In this document: positions 1 through 11,748 of the stretch, in pieces
Layout: every line of letters begins with the position of its first letter
Position numbering within the stretch: the stretch's first letter is position 1
DNA from: Rhytidiadelphus loreus
Taxonomy: Eukaryota > Streptophyta > Bryopsida > Hypnales > Hylocomiaceae
DNA: 64,000 nt
Assembly (NCBI GenBank): GCA_947034895.1
Contig: OX344765.1
Location: 26,541,001 to 26,605,000, forward strand
Direction: 5' to 3'
The notes under the pieces: generated by a model
The model's database searches: none
Told to the model about the DNA's origin: nothing
Seen by the model: the letters and a program-made list of their open reading frames with translations, nothing else
Made by a program: the position numbers and the translations under genes

Positions 1-3000
1 CGTGTCTTTGTGGCTGATGGAGCCTTCGGAAAGAGATGCGGTGCTGTTGTGTGAGGCTTTAAAAGAAGTAACTCCCAAGAAGGACCGTGTCGTGATTGGG
101 ATTCTGTGCTCGCGGACGTCGGCGCAAATTTACCAAATCAAGCAAGCCTTTTACACGCTGTTCAATCAGACGTTGGAGAATCATGTGGATGGGTCGGCAT
201 TCGACTTCAGCGAGCTCCAAACCAAGGTCCGTCCGTGGCTCCGAGGAGGAGGAGGGGACTCTTTTGTTTTTTCTGTTTCCCAGGCTTTCCATTTCCATTA
301 GTGGAGCTTTCTGAAAAAATATCATGGCATTAGGCAGTCTGCAGCAGCCTTGGGATGTCATCATTTGGGTAACCTTTTGAAATAGCATCACACCGTTACA
401 TATATTTTATTCTGTAAAAACATCATAACATTATCAAGCAACAGCTAGCCTTGGGATATCATCATTGGTGTGATTCTGTACAGATATCATAACTTTGTTA
501 AGCAGCAGCCTTGGGGATGTTATCCATTGGTGTGATTCTGTAGAGATATCATAACTTTATTAAGCAACAGCCTTGGGGTGTCATAATGTGTTTGATTCTG
601 TAAAGACATCTTAACACTATTAAATGAAAGCCTTGGGGGGTCGTCATTTTTGTAGTTTTGTAGAAACGTCAATTATATTACAAATCAATGACCTTGAGGT
701 GTCGTTATTCGTGTAATTTTGTAAATACATCAGTAATCAACAGTGGCCTTGGGGTGTCATCATTTGTGTAATTTTTTTTCTAAGCACATCATGACATTAT
801 TAGGAAACAAACTTGGGGTGTCATTGAGCGGAGAGGCTCAACGCACCGCTTGGTTCTTCCCTGTTCATTGTTCACCCCGAGAGTCTCTATTGTCTGAAGC
901 TTAAGATTTGGCATTGGTGAAGAACATTCTGCACCAACTGGGGTTAAATTTGTGTCGATACCTTTGATAGTGTCATGTGTAACATTTTTGAGGTCTTTCA
1001 ACGCCTTTGACAATGGAGGTGCACCATCTTGAACTCATATCATTTGAGGTATCATCAACAGCTAAAAGAAGAAGAGAGGCTTTTGTTGTTGGCTATGCAT
1101 GCTCTCTACAGTGAATGCTAGACTAAGTTTTGCCCCCTTTTTGGTTGCCATTTACATTGGATTTTTTTTTTCCACTGAGAATTGCTAAAGACTATTCTGT
1201 TTGGATTCTTTGAGATTGAAATTCAAATTCTGTCTCGTTGGGTGCAGAGCAAATGGGCGTTTTGGCGAACCTCGAGTGAACCGAAGGCGAAGGATCCTCC
1301 AAAGAGGGCATTTGGAATCACTAAGGTATTTTTCTCTCAATCCTTAATTAGTACTAAAACATGATCAAGTGATGTGCTTCTTTGGGGTCATCAAGATGCT
1401 CATTTAAAATTACTCAATGATGTGTGTTTTCTACTAATAGCCTTGCCATTAGAAGTGGGGGTCTGTACAACCATGAAATATGAGGCAATTTTAGTTGAGT
1501 GTTGTATTGGTATGGGCAAGGAAGTCTTGGATTTCTCATTATGTCTCAGATTCTTTGATGTTGGTGAGACTTGGGAGATACTAGTCCAACTCTAGTTTAT
1601 TGTTTGGAGCCCCAAGTACACGTCATCCTGTAGAACTGGTAAGGCAAGTACATCTAATTACAAGTCATTACAGTGAAAGTTACACCTGCAATTTCTTGCC
1701 TAGAGTGTACAACCTCTATTTATTAAAACCTAAGGCTAAGGCCAATTTTGTGTACACCTATTTCAGCACTTCTAATTCATAGTTTATTCATATAGTGTCC
1801 TAAAAATACAGTTTAATAATAGGAACCATGCCCCAAGTGCTTATTTGGACAATTTTAGTCGAGTTACCTTACCGTCGTTGGTGAACTGATTTGGTGCTGA
1901 AATGTTGGCAGCTCTTGTTAGCACTGGCTAGAGGAAGCCGACCTGTGAACACAACAATTGATCGACATATTGCTTTAACAGATGCACATCAACTCAACAA
2001 AGTGTGCATTGGAAAACTTGGCAATGAGGAGACTTTGGTTCGCATTTTCAGCACCCGGAGTTCATATCAGCTGACGGCCACCATGAACTATTATCAACAA
2101 CACTATGGTCATGACTTTGAAAAGGTTAGCCTTTCACTTGTTGGAACTTGGGACCATTACTAAGCTCTTGATCTAAGGGAGCACTCGCAATTTTTTTATT
2201 TTCTTGGCTTTGGCCCTCAACGTTGAGAGCCCGAAAGAGCTACCGTAAGGTGCTTCTAAGTCTACGTTTTCAAACACTGAAGTGTAATTTCCACGTGGGA
2301 TTTGGGTAAGACTTATGGCAAATTTATTCACAAATGTAGATCCACCCTATATCTCCATTCAAATTATTTCTTGCTTCTGTTAGTGAAGGGCCTGCATGAT
2401 CCTTATGTTCAAAGTGCTCACCTGTGCAGCCTCTGAGTAAGAAAGATGCTGGAGAGTTTCTACAAGCTCTTCGATCTGTTGTGCGCTGCCTCCGTCAGCC
2501 TTCCAAATTCTATGCTCAGGTACGATTTATTTACACTAAACTCTCACTGATGACATGCTCTACAATTGCACATTTCATGAGAATCTGTTACATTGTGTAC
2601 ACATCTGATTAGACAACGTCCACATCTCAAATTGTGAACATATGTGAGTGCATTTAGCAACCCATATGACTCTTGAGGTAGTGTGAGTTGAGTATACTCT
2701 TGGCATTGACTCTGAATCTAGTTTAAGTAAATGACTTTTATACACATGTTTAAAACTCAGGGACCGAATAATCTGGAGAGTTCTCTTGTAATTGAAAATG
2801 AATCCAACTTGTGTGTGTTTAGGAGCTTTCGACCGCCTTATCCGGATCTGAATCCACAGACGATGAGACTCTAATTGGAATAATCACCACCCGAACTGAG
2901 GTGGATTTGCAAATCATCAAGTTAGAGTTTCAGAACGAGTGTAAGAAATCCCTGGAAGAAGCCATCGGCACCGAAACCTCCGGCAACTTCCGTCAGTTTC

Positions 3001-3182
3001 TGCTGGCAGTGATCAACCAGGGCGACAAGCTTCCCAGTCCCCGAACTTCGCCGGCTTCCAGCGATTACATGAGCACCCACACTTCCAACGGCTCACGACA
3101 GCATGCCTCAGACAGCTCCCAAAACGGATATGCCTCCTACTTCAGTGGCAGTGTGGGATCCAACAGCCAGAATTCATTTTGA
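1..3182 (+). CDS. Annexin, 3' part of gene (5' end outside window)
   Basis: Annexins bind acidic membranes in a Ca2+-dependent way. Visible exons: 1-226 (partial), 1248-1325, 1912-2124, 2430-2519, 2823-3182; all junctions are phase 0 with GT-AG ends and the stop is TGA. The first exon carries the annexin repeat-2 signature (LWLMEPSERDA, then CSRTSAQIYQIKQAF). Exon 3 is repeat 3 (LLLALARGSRP, then IFSTRSSYQLTATMNYY). The last exons hold repeat 4 (DDETLIGIITTRTEVDLQ, TSGNFRQFLLAVI). Two oddities: the second exon inserts 26 basic residues (SKWAFWRTSSEPK...) between repeats 2 and 3, and after the last repeat there is a Ser/Asn-rich tail of about 55 residues that plant annexins normally lack. The type II calcium loop of repeat 4 (usually GxGTD) reads SGSESTDDE, so this site may not bind calcium. 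The family is certain; the exact paralogue and the first half are not. Confidence 0.9.
335..830. repeat. Degenerate ~61-bp minisatellite in annexin intron
   Basis: The anchor CCTTGGGG(A/T)GTCATCATT recurs at about 349, 449, 509, 571, 631, 692, 747 and 812. Most steps are 55-65 bp; the first is 100 bp. Each unit continues with GTGTGATTCTGTA(A/G)AGA and CATCATAAC(A/T)TTATTAAG. Units have drifted by substitutions and small indels. The array lies wholly inside the intron 227-1247. Confidence 0.88.
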
Positions 3183-3328
3183 GGTAGGGACTCCCGGAAC
3201 TAATGCATTTGGGGGTGAACATGAGGTACCCGACACCAAATTCGGACACTTACACTTACACTTTAAGCATTGAGGATTAAGAAGTACCTATTATTTGATT
3301 AAATCTTGTCAGCAATTCCATTACAAGG

Positions 3329-3498
3329 AACGTCAATTTCGTTAAATTGGCGATATTCCAAGCCAAAACTTGTGACACAGATCTTCACAAAAGGTCTAAT
3401 TTCAAGTCACAAGCTAGGACAGTATAGATTTTGATTTCAGGCTGCGCCTGAACTACGCCAAAGTAATGGAATATCTCCAATTTAACGAAATTGACGTT
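3329..3498. mobile_element. 170-bp inverted-repeat element (MITE-like)
   Basis: The left arm 3329-3360 and right arm 3467-3498 are reverse complements over 32 bp with one mismatch (position 3351). Arms begin AACGTCAATTTCG and end in GATATTCCA on the inner side. AAGG occurs immediately outside both ends (3325-3328 and 3499-3502), consistent with a 4-bp target-site duplication. The interior has no coding potential. The arms could also fold as a long hairpin if transcribed in the annexin 3' region. Confidence 0.8.
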
Positions 3499-5649
3499 AA
3501 GGAGATCTATATTTAAGTCTATGTAAAAGTCGTAAAGGTTCAAACTTTAGATGAGCTAAGTTTTGATGTTCATGTTGTGTTCTCATAACATTATTGGCCA
3601 ATGTTGGGGACTTGATTTTGCTCCCCAGAATGAGAGCCTCACTCCTGACAGGGCTTGACTCAGGAATTGAACTTAAAAATAATGACAAGTATCTCGGGAA
3701 GGGACATCCCTTTTTGTCTTGGGACCCTGGGAGCACAAGGAAGTAGCTGGTTTTACAATGTTCTGCATTCTCAAATTCAAATTGTAGTCATCATAAATAA
3801 ATTGTCCTGGTGTCCATTCAAGTTTTTTGTTTGAGTTAGGTGTAGTTATATCTGAGATTCTATTCTATTATTAGAATGGTCAAACTTTATTCATTTACTT
3901 GTTGGGAAAACGAAAGTGGCTTTCAATGTAGCAAAGAATGCGTTATTTGGATATTGTAAGCGCAAGTGTCAAAGTTTTATTGACAACTGCTTTTTTGATA
4001 ATAGGTACAGTTTGATTGAAGAGATGTACACTCGCTGAACATCCGATCAAGTGGCGTTTTTCAGGTGCATTGCAAATTTTGGGTGTCCTTCCCTTAATCC
4101 TAATCAGGGAACGTCAAGGCCAGCTTGCAGAAGAAGGTGATTGGAAGATCTCGAATTCCACAAAAAAACAAAAAACGAGTTCTTCGAGGAAAGGAGAATT
4201 GCATTGTGTGCCCAATTGGTAACAAACTTGGCAGAAGAATCACAAGGTCTTGACACCCCCATATTATGTGTTTTTGAATACGTATTTGGGTTTATTTTTA
4301 CATTGATGTCACTACAAGTGTATAGAGGTAGTTTTTTGACTTGATTTTTTTTTAAGTTAAATTTTCAGTTTTGATTTATTCTCCTTCAATCAGTTTGCAG
4401 CTGCAATGGGAAACTCCTGAATAGACTGTTGGTGGCATGTTTTGTGCTCCTGTTGAAGCTAAGATCAGCAAGTTGAAGAGCGTGTAGCATAGGTTCTAAG
4501 TTAGGTGATTTCAGGTTTTTGTACAAGTAAACAAAACGATTGTCAATTTTGTGACTGGAATGTACTATATTTCATTGAGCAAAACTTTAAAATGTTAATG
4601 TTTTCCAGCAAGGTACAAGGGCTGTCCTTCATAAAAGGGAGAGACCAAATATTCTGTAGTTGTCAGATATGGAATCATTAGAGAAAAAACAAACTCTCCA
4701 CAGGGCTGTCAAGGTTTGACAAACCAGTCTATTGTTTTTAGGTAGGGAGCCTAGCAAAATTAAGTACACAATCTGTGACGTATTCTTGTTGTTAGCTTGT
4801 GTGATTATTCCTAGGTAATTAAGATAGATTACCTTTTTCTTAGTAAGGTAGTATGCTCTAAAATGGCTCATGTAAGGGCTGATCCTCCTTTTTCATGTAT
4901 TTTCTTAAATGGAAATATTTTTAGCTCGTTTTTCAGACAAAGAAAAATAGAAGAGGAATCTAATAGAAGTGGCTTCATATTTTTTGAAACATTTTTGAAT
5001 TACTTATGGATTTTCAAAGGAGTTGTGTTATAGGGCCCTATTTATGTTGGAAAAAAAAATATGAAAAAGTGAATGACTGGCTCTTGCAATTAATAATGCT
5101 TTTTTCCTTGATTCATTCAGTAACTATGGAATTCAATTTATAAACTACCTTTTGTCCATTTCACAACCATTTTTAGGGGCCATTCTTAATGTCCGCTCCA
5201 TTTCAAAGCCTCCTACCTTATTATGTTTGTGTGTTAGGGAATTGACACAACTTGTTCAACTTGACCTTTAGTACACCAATTCAAGTTCTATCCTCTAATA
5301 GTGATCACTGCTTGCATGTTCTCAATCATAATTGTCAATGCAAACAAGACATAGCATTATGCAATCAAAGATATGTCAAGACTATTGTTCAAAACCTTAA
5401 GTCGTTAATATTATGTCGTTAGTGAATTTCTGTTGCTTGGAGAATCTATTATAAATAATCAAAATCCACACATTGTAGTTTCCTACAATAGGTCATAGAC
5501 ATAATAGGAAACAACACTTATGGACCCTTGAAGCAACAAATAATGATGTATGGATAGTGACACCTTTGATAAGAGACTTTGATAATTACTCAAGTTCTAA
5601 ATAAAGGATAGGTGTACTATTAGGTTGTTTGCTTTAGGTATATGGGTAG

Positions 5650-5860
5650 TTTAACCCCTAAAGGACAAGCAAGCATTTTTTGGCAACATAGAAAATTTGG
5701 GCAAGTATACGTGATGAGAGATTTGCATATTTTAGGCTGAAATATTATTAGAAGAAGGGCACACAAAATATCTTCATATGCACTAAATTTTATGACATTT
5801 GAAAATATGAGTAAAAAGTTATGGCCTAATATGTAACAAGAAAACTTTCAAGTTAAATTG
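5650..5860 (+). repeat. Dispersed repeat, TTTAACCC-ended family, copy 1
   Basis: Begins near GTTTAACCCCTAAAGGAC and contains TTTTGGCAACATAGAAA, then GGGCAAGTA, and later ATGCACTAAATTTTATGACATTT. The reverse complement of 11560-11750 shows the same order of blocks, so the two are inverted copies of one element. A third, shorter relative starts near 55325. Confidence 0.65.
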
Positions 5861-6095
5861 AGGTGATTCATGAATAAGGATTAGTTTACTAAAATTTAAT
5901 CAAAAGTAATTAATTTTCTCCAAGTTTTTATATCCTTTGTACATATAATGCCTTTACAACTTCAACAATTGTATATTCTTGCACACTTTTTTATTTTTTA
6001 TTTTAATTTTTCAGAGATAGAACCCTTTTGAATGTTCTTAAAAATTAAAAAATTGTGAGATCTTTTCCATTTGTATGGGAGTAGAAATGAAGTTA

Positions 6096-6358
6096 GGAAA
6101 CATTAGATGGGATTTGGCCCATCCGGAGGGCCATAAGTTCTCGACTGCATGGAACACGCTGCACTAGTGCAACAGTCTGACATGGCCGAGCAACTGCCAC
6201 ATCATTGGGAGAAAAAAGAAGTTTACTTTCATTTTTTCATTTCAGAAGGAATTTTTTTGGTAATATAGCACTTGACGCTTCGTCGTTGCATTGGTAACAG
6301 ATTCGAGAACGGGCCTGAAACAGCCCTCTAGTGCAGCTGAAAAACATCTAATGTCTAG
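6096..6358. repeat. Possible small TIR element
   Basis: ACATTAGATG at the left end is answered by CATCTAATGT at the right end, about 260 bp apart. The interior is more GC-rich than its surroundings. The inverted repeats are short and I see no clear target duplication, so this remains tentative. Confidence 0.35.
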
Positions 6359-7519
6359 CATCTTGGATCTTCCATGACTTATGTATATGATGTCCAAATA
6401 GTTAATTATTTAGGGAATGTGACAAAATCTTCCTTTATTTATTAAAAATCATCAACATCAATATTTATAATCTAATAATACAACAAAAAATATGTTCAAT
6501 GACAAAAGGTGACAAAAATTGGTGGTATCACCAAAAAAATTCAATCAATTGGAAAACCAATGTTTTAGAAGAAATCGTGTACATTTTAAAATAGAGCTAC
6601 TTGATTGATGGAGAAACTAATAGAAAAGATGCAAAATGAAATTCTCAACTTTATACCTTCCATCAATTTTAGAAATGATTGTACATTGAATTTTTTGCAA
6701 AATGTTTGAGTCATGTACAAGAATGTAGGTACAAGAATATACCTTAAGTAACAAAGTAGTGCAAACACTATACAAAGAGGGTATGAGATTCAAAACTCTA
6801 CATCAAACTCTTGAACAAATTGTGTTTGGAACTTGTGAATATTGGTGACACCTCCTCATGAATCTTTGAATTGAAACTCCCTGTGTACTTAATGGATATC
6901 TAAAATGCATGAATGTATTAAAGCCAACCTTCTTCAATGACCAATCTAATGAAATTGAGGTAAGCAACATATTTGGACAAAGAGATGAGCAAACCTATGC
7001 AAAGATTTAAAGAAGATTGGTGGAACCTCTATGTACATGAAACTCATTGACTATTTCATGGATGCTCTCTAATGCTTGAATGTTTTCAAAACATAACCTT
7101 CTTTTATGACCAATTTGATGAAATTGAAGAACATTATACATTTGCACAAAGAAAGAAGCCTTAAACAAAAGCTAATTGTGCCCCCTACCTAAAAAAATCC
7201 CATCTAGATTCTTGACTAAAATGTAGAACCTCTATTCATGAGAGCCTCAAGGCAATTTTAGAAACACCTATGTTCAAGACTTTGAAAATTCATAGTTTAT
7301 TCATTAGGGGGCCAAAAAATGCATTCTAAAAAAATCTAGAATCTCCTATTGACCGCCAAAAAGATCCCACAAAACCTTTTTCAATATAATAATGGGAACC
7401 CAGCGGAATTCCTTATTGGGGCGTTGCATTTGGGTGTTTTAAAACCTTACGATATACATTTACATTTACACAAAGAGAGAACCCAAACTCGGCAAACATT
7501 CAAAAGCAGGACTAAAAGG

Positions 7520-9325
7520 TTAATAGCTCATCACTTGCCGCTTGTCCCAAAACAGCCCCGAGGGCGTGGGATCCCCAGGAGGTAACAGGCACAGCCACAC
7601 GGGCGTGTCCGCCCCTCCTTCCACTGTGACCGCCCCGTCTCGCCCAAACTTCCCACTGGCCAGATTCTCTTGATAGCTCTCCTCATCCATGCTTCTGAAA
7701 AAATGTCGGTGCATGCCGGTCACCACAAAGCCCGGGTGAGCATTGTGCACATGAATCTGATGCCCTTCTGGAAGGGAAGCTAACCTCCGAGCAAGCAAAC
7801 GGCTGAAGGAATTGAGGAGGATTTTGGAAAATCGGTAGGCAGAGTTGGCATATGAGTTGGGCTCCCCGTTGCCGGCTTTACAGGCGTCCAAAAACTCTTG
7901 TGTCAATGTGTCTAGAAACTGCTGGTCGAATTGGGTGATGTCTGATAGCTTCTTCTTCAACTCCTCGTTGTTCACATACTGCAGCAAAACCCACAAAACG
8001 AAACTTGTGATTACAACGAGCGATACATAAAAAGGATTAGATCTTATCGTCTGGTCTTGATGAAGTGTTGTGGAACAATCAGCCTCCTTCCACAACGAGT
8101 GATCATAAGGTTGACTGAATCTCTGAAGGGTGAAATGGAAAGCAAAACCTGAGGATGGGGAACGCTCCGGCAACATGCACCACACGGGGAAAATTACACC
8201 GCCAAGTGCACCATGTGCAACACACTTTGCCATGTACATCCCTTTTCTAGGATTTTGCCAAAAGGAAGAGAGCTTACAAAAGAGCCTTGATTCAGGATTT
8301 AAAGTGAAAAGAAGGCCATGCTGAACTGTTGATTAAAAGAATTCGCCTTGTGCTATGTAGGATTCCTATATCGATAAATGAAGGGGAAAAAAGCTCTCAA
8401 CATAAGGGACAACATCAACAAGACTTTGCATACTCTGTTGAAGATAGCCTTATTCATAAGTGGTTCATGAATCCGCTTCCGGTAGTGCTTTTTCGTTTCA
8501 GAACAGGTAATTGAACAATTTAAGAACACGCAATCTAACACGATGCTCTCGTGGAGCCAGAACCCTAGCTTCATTTCTGATAGTCAACTTCACCGCTGCA
8601 CATCAACCCTAGTTTTGTCCCTCTCCGTCATAATCTGTTTTTGTTTTAGTGCACTTCACAACCTATACTTGTTTTCTTGCTTCCAACTTATCACCCTTGA
8701 CGAAAGACACTAGCTTAAAAATTGGTTGAAAGAAAGTCATCGCCTAATTGTCTAGCACTTAGTCACTATCATGTGCATAACGACGATTCATTTCAGTCCA
8801 GGCATCTTCTTGAATCTGTTAGAAATTAAGAAAATTCGAACTTCAAAACAGAAAGGCATATGGGTTTCGGGGGCGTACAATTAAGCGTCCAACCGAGGAG
8901 CTCACATTGACAATCCTGGCTCCACCAGTTGAGCCTCGCAACAACGGCATCATCAATCGAATCATTTCTACCGTCCCCTTGTAATTGATCTCCATCGTCT
9001 CCACCGCCGTTTCGTACACATTATCATCGTGAAACACTGCAGCATTGTTCACCAAGATGTCCAACCCTCCATAATTCTCCCGGATCCAGTCCGCAAACTC
9101 CGTCCGCGACTGGGAGCTTCCGATGTCCAGCCTGCGGAAGACCACATTCTGCAGTCCCTGTGAGTGAAGAGAGTGGATCGCTTCCATCCCCCGGGATTCA
9201 TCACGCGCTGTGAGAATGACGGTCAAGCCTTCGGTGGCGAGCCTGCGCACGATCTCTCGTCCGATGCCTTTGTTGGCCCCGGTCACCACCGCCACCGTCT
9301 GCGAGCTCCACCACCTGGGTACCAT
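7520..9325 (-). CDS. Short-chain dehydrogenase/reductase (SDR), carbonyl-reductase-like
   Basis: Predicted NAD(P)(H)-dependent reductase or dehydrogenase of 301 residues, the usual length for a classical SDR. Two exons: 8879-9325 and 7520-7978, joined in phase 0 across a GT-AG intron of 900 bp. Motifs: cofactor loop TGANKGIG (residues 15-22), NNAAV in the central strand, and catalytic YRFSK (Tyr197/Lys201). SSVGRL at the exon junction matches the plant neomenthol dehydrogenase / salutaridine reductase / carbonyl reductase subgroup, which also has the long insert before the catalytic Tyr seen here. The start chosen is the ATG at 9325, right before the Rossmann fold; an in-frame ATG at 9352 would add nine residues. 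The substrate cannot be told from sequence, and the neighbours give no hint. Confidence 0.92.
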
Positions 9326-10223
9326 GGCTGCAAAGGCGCACGACAGACACACAGACAGACAAGCTTGAATGGGCTACGAAATGATTGCCGATGCAAAGGT
9401 TCTTGCATCCCCAAAGTGAAGCCTAGTAAGTTATCTGCTTTTACTCCATTTCAAAAGTTTGAAAAAATCCACTACTTTAATGAATTATTATTGCAATTGA
9501 AACATCCATGTGTCAAAATTCAAGTAACACACCTTTGCTCACCTTATATATCAATCTAATTTTCCTCTTCCAAACCTAAGGAGACTACACCTATTGTAAA
9601 TTTGTTACAAACCTTCTCCAATTAAGGATACATAAATATACTTCTTAACAAGAATGCTTTCATGGAGCCCAAACTATCCAATCATAGAGAAAGATCAATC
9701 TTCAAAGAAAATTCTCCTCACCCCAAGCTTGTCTTATGTAACAGAGACTATCAATAAAGACTAGAATTTCTTTTCTACCTTTAGCTTTCTACTCTTAATT
9801 TTATCTACGATAGAACCATACTCTAAAGTAAAAGTTGTAGTTCTTGATTATCAAAATCATATGTTATTTAAATCATATCTTTAATTATCCAAATCTTGAT
9901 ATTTTATTTGGAGTTATTTGAACCCCATTTATACTTGAGGTCACATAGAAGGCCAGTACAAATTCTCCAAGTTTGAACCAATAGAATCACTCAATTCCTC
10001 CAAATCTGGCCAAGGGCTTTATAGTACTAGGGCTAGGCCAAAACTAAAATTCATCTTACATATCATCTTAGGTGGCATAGTTTGGGCAGCCTTAAGGAAG
10101 AAATCAAGGCGAGTTTTTGAGTGACCCAAAAGTCCCATCTAAGGTTGGATCATGAACATTTGTACTACCAATCAACAAAAGTTGTTATTTAAAAAAAATT
10201 CACTTTATAACTTTTATATACAA

Positions 10224-10300
10224 TATCCAAATGTTGTGTTCTTTGGTGCGTTGGAACCTCCTTTCACTTGCCAACAAGAAATTTTGAAATTTTGACTAGT
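10224..10300 (+). repeat. Dispersed repeat fragment, copy 1
   Basis: Contains TGCGTTGGAACCTC followed by TTGCCAACAAGA. The same block order occurs at 52928-53005 inside a NERD1 intron. It looks like an old transposon fragment; no ends were recognised. Confidence 0.6.
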
Positions 10301-10826
10301 CAAATAGTAGTAAATAGGCATAATAGCTACCATGTATGAAGAACAAACTATATAATATAAACTTTGTCTTCTCATGCTTTCTGGAGTTTCAGCTAGGACC
10401 ACCACTCATAAGAAACTGCAAGAATGAACATCTATCATGGAACAATCAAACGATGTACATATCTAGATCTTTCTCTTGCAACAACCCTCTTTAGTTACAA
10501 TTGCATGAATTTACTCTTAGAAGCTAACACCCTTAACAAATAAATCATATCATCACCTAGTCAAGCATCATTAGTTCACTATATTGATTAAATAATTTTT
10601 TAAATACTTTTCCATGATATACTCTATAGTTAAGATTCTTAGGTGCACCTCTATTTTTCATAATCAAAAGTATATAAATAAAAAATATATTTTTCCTAAA
10701 TAAATTCTTTGCAAAAATCATAGTGTTTTTAAAAAAGCTTATCAGACTTTGAAATTTCTAGCAAAAATGGAGATAGTTGTGATAAGTTAACATTGTGGTC
10801 TAATTGGAATACTTCTTGAGCTCATA

Positions 10827-11748
10827 TTAACCCTTGAAGTTCCTTGACTATGCTTTCACCAAAAATGCTCCAAAACTGTCATTTTTTAGACAAATACCAA
10901 ATTTTGAAAAAAAAACATTTTTGGACATATATAACCATAGTATCTTGTAGTGTGCTGATTTGAGAACATGTGGAATTTTTTTTAGAAATTTCCATCCTAT
11001 GGATTGCAAGATATGAGCTTCTGAATTGCCATAAATTTTTTTCTTGGCCCTACAAAAGTCCTTGCAATTGCACTTCACAAGGTCACATTTGTATGAAAAA
11101 ATGTCCAAATTGGTGGTATTTTTTTGGATTCATTCTCCAAGTCAAGTTGGCTACATGCTTAAAAATTTTTAGATCATTTGGAATTGTACAACATAGAGGA
11201 AAAAAATAGTAAGTAGAAAGAAGTAGAGAATGATTCAAAATACAAAATTGTTAACAATTTAGTTATGAAATTGAAAAAATTCAATTCCAATGGTTGCAAT
11301 GTTGAAAATATAATCTACATCCTTTGATTTGATTTGATTTTTCAAAAAATATTGAAAATTGAGTAAAGTAAAGGACTTCAAAGTTTATTTTAGAATACAA
11401 AATCCATAAATAGCAAACTAAATTTTGACTCATTGATCAAAATGAAGTGATTCAAAGCTATCCACCTATATATAAATCTATAAACCAATTTCAAATTTTT
11501 TTAATGAAAAAAGTGATTTTTTTGAATCTACCTGGATTGCCCATTTTAGAAAAAAAGTAACATATTCGGCTATAACTTTTGACTCATAATTATTTCCAAA
11601 TGTCCTAAATTTTAGTGCACATGAAAGATATTCCTCGTCCTCACCTTCTATTTGAGTTTGGGCCAAAAACATAGAAATCTCCAGTCATAGTTACTTGCCC
11701 CAAATTTCTATGTTGCCAAATTTAATAGGTTGGTCCTTTAAGGGTTAA
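10827..11748. mobile_element. Possible ~920-bp element with TTAACCCTT inverted ends
   Basis: TTAACCCTT at 10827-10835 is matched by its reverse complement at 11740-11748, and similarity continues loosely inward. The right 190 bp is homologous, in inverted orientation, to 5650-5860. No transposase ORF is visible, so if it is real it is non-autonomous. Confidence 0.5.

Larger units (their letters stand above)
3183..7519. other. Intergenic region, no supported gene
   Basis: AT-rich DNA between the annexin stop and the 3' end of the reductase gene. It holds the inverted-repeat element at 3329-3498, a slightly GC-richer stretch at about 3590-3760, a repeat copy at about 5650-5860, a possible small TIR element at 6096-6358, and a diverged direct duplication (about 6862-7000 against 7040-7170, sharing ACCTTCTT, ATGACCAAT and ATGAAATTGA). 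Open frames around 4016-4344 show no recognisable domain and could be annexin 3' UTR. Confidence 0.7.

Noticed and set aside
4016..4344. Overlapping ORFs after the annexin gene
   Set aside because: No recognisable protein, poor start context; more likely 3' UTR or intergenic.
9164..9559. 131-codon plus-strand ORF
   Set aside because: Antisense shadow of the reductase's first exon; no domain.
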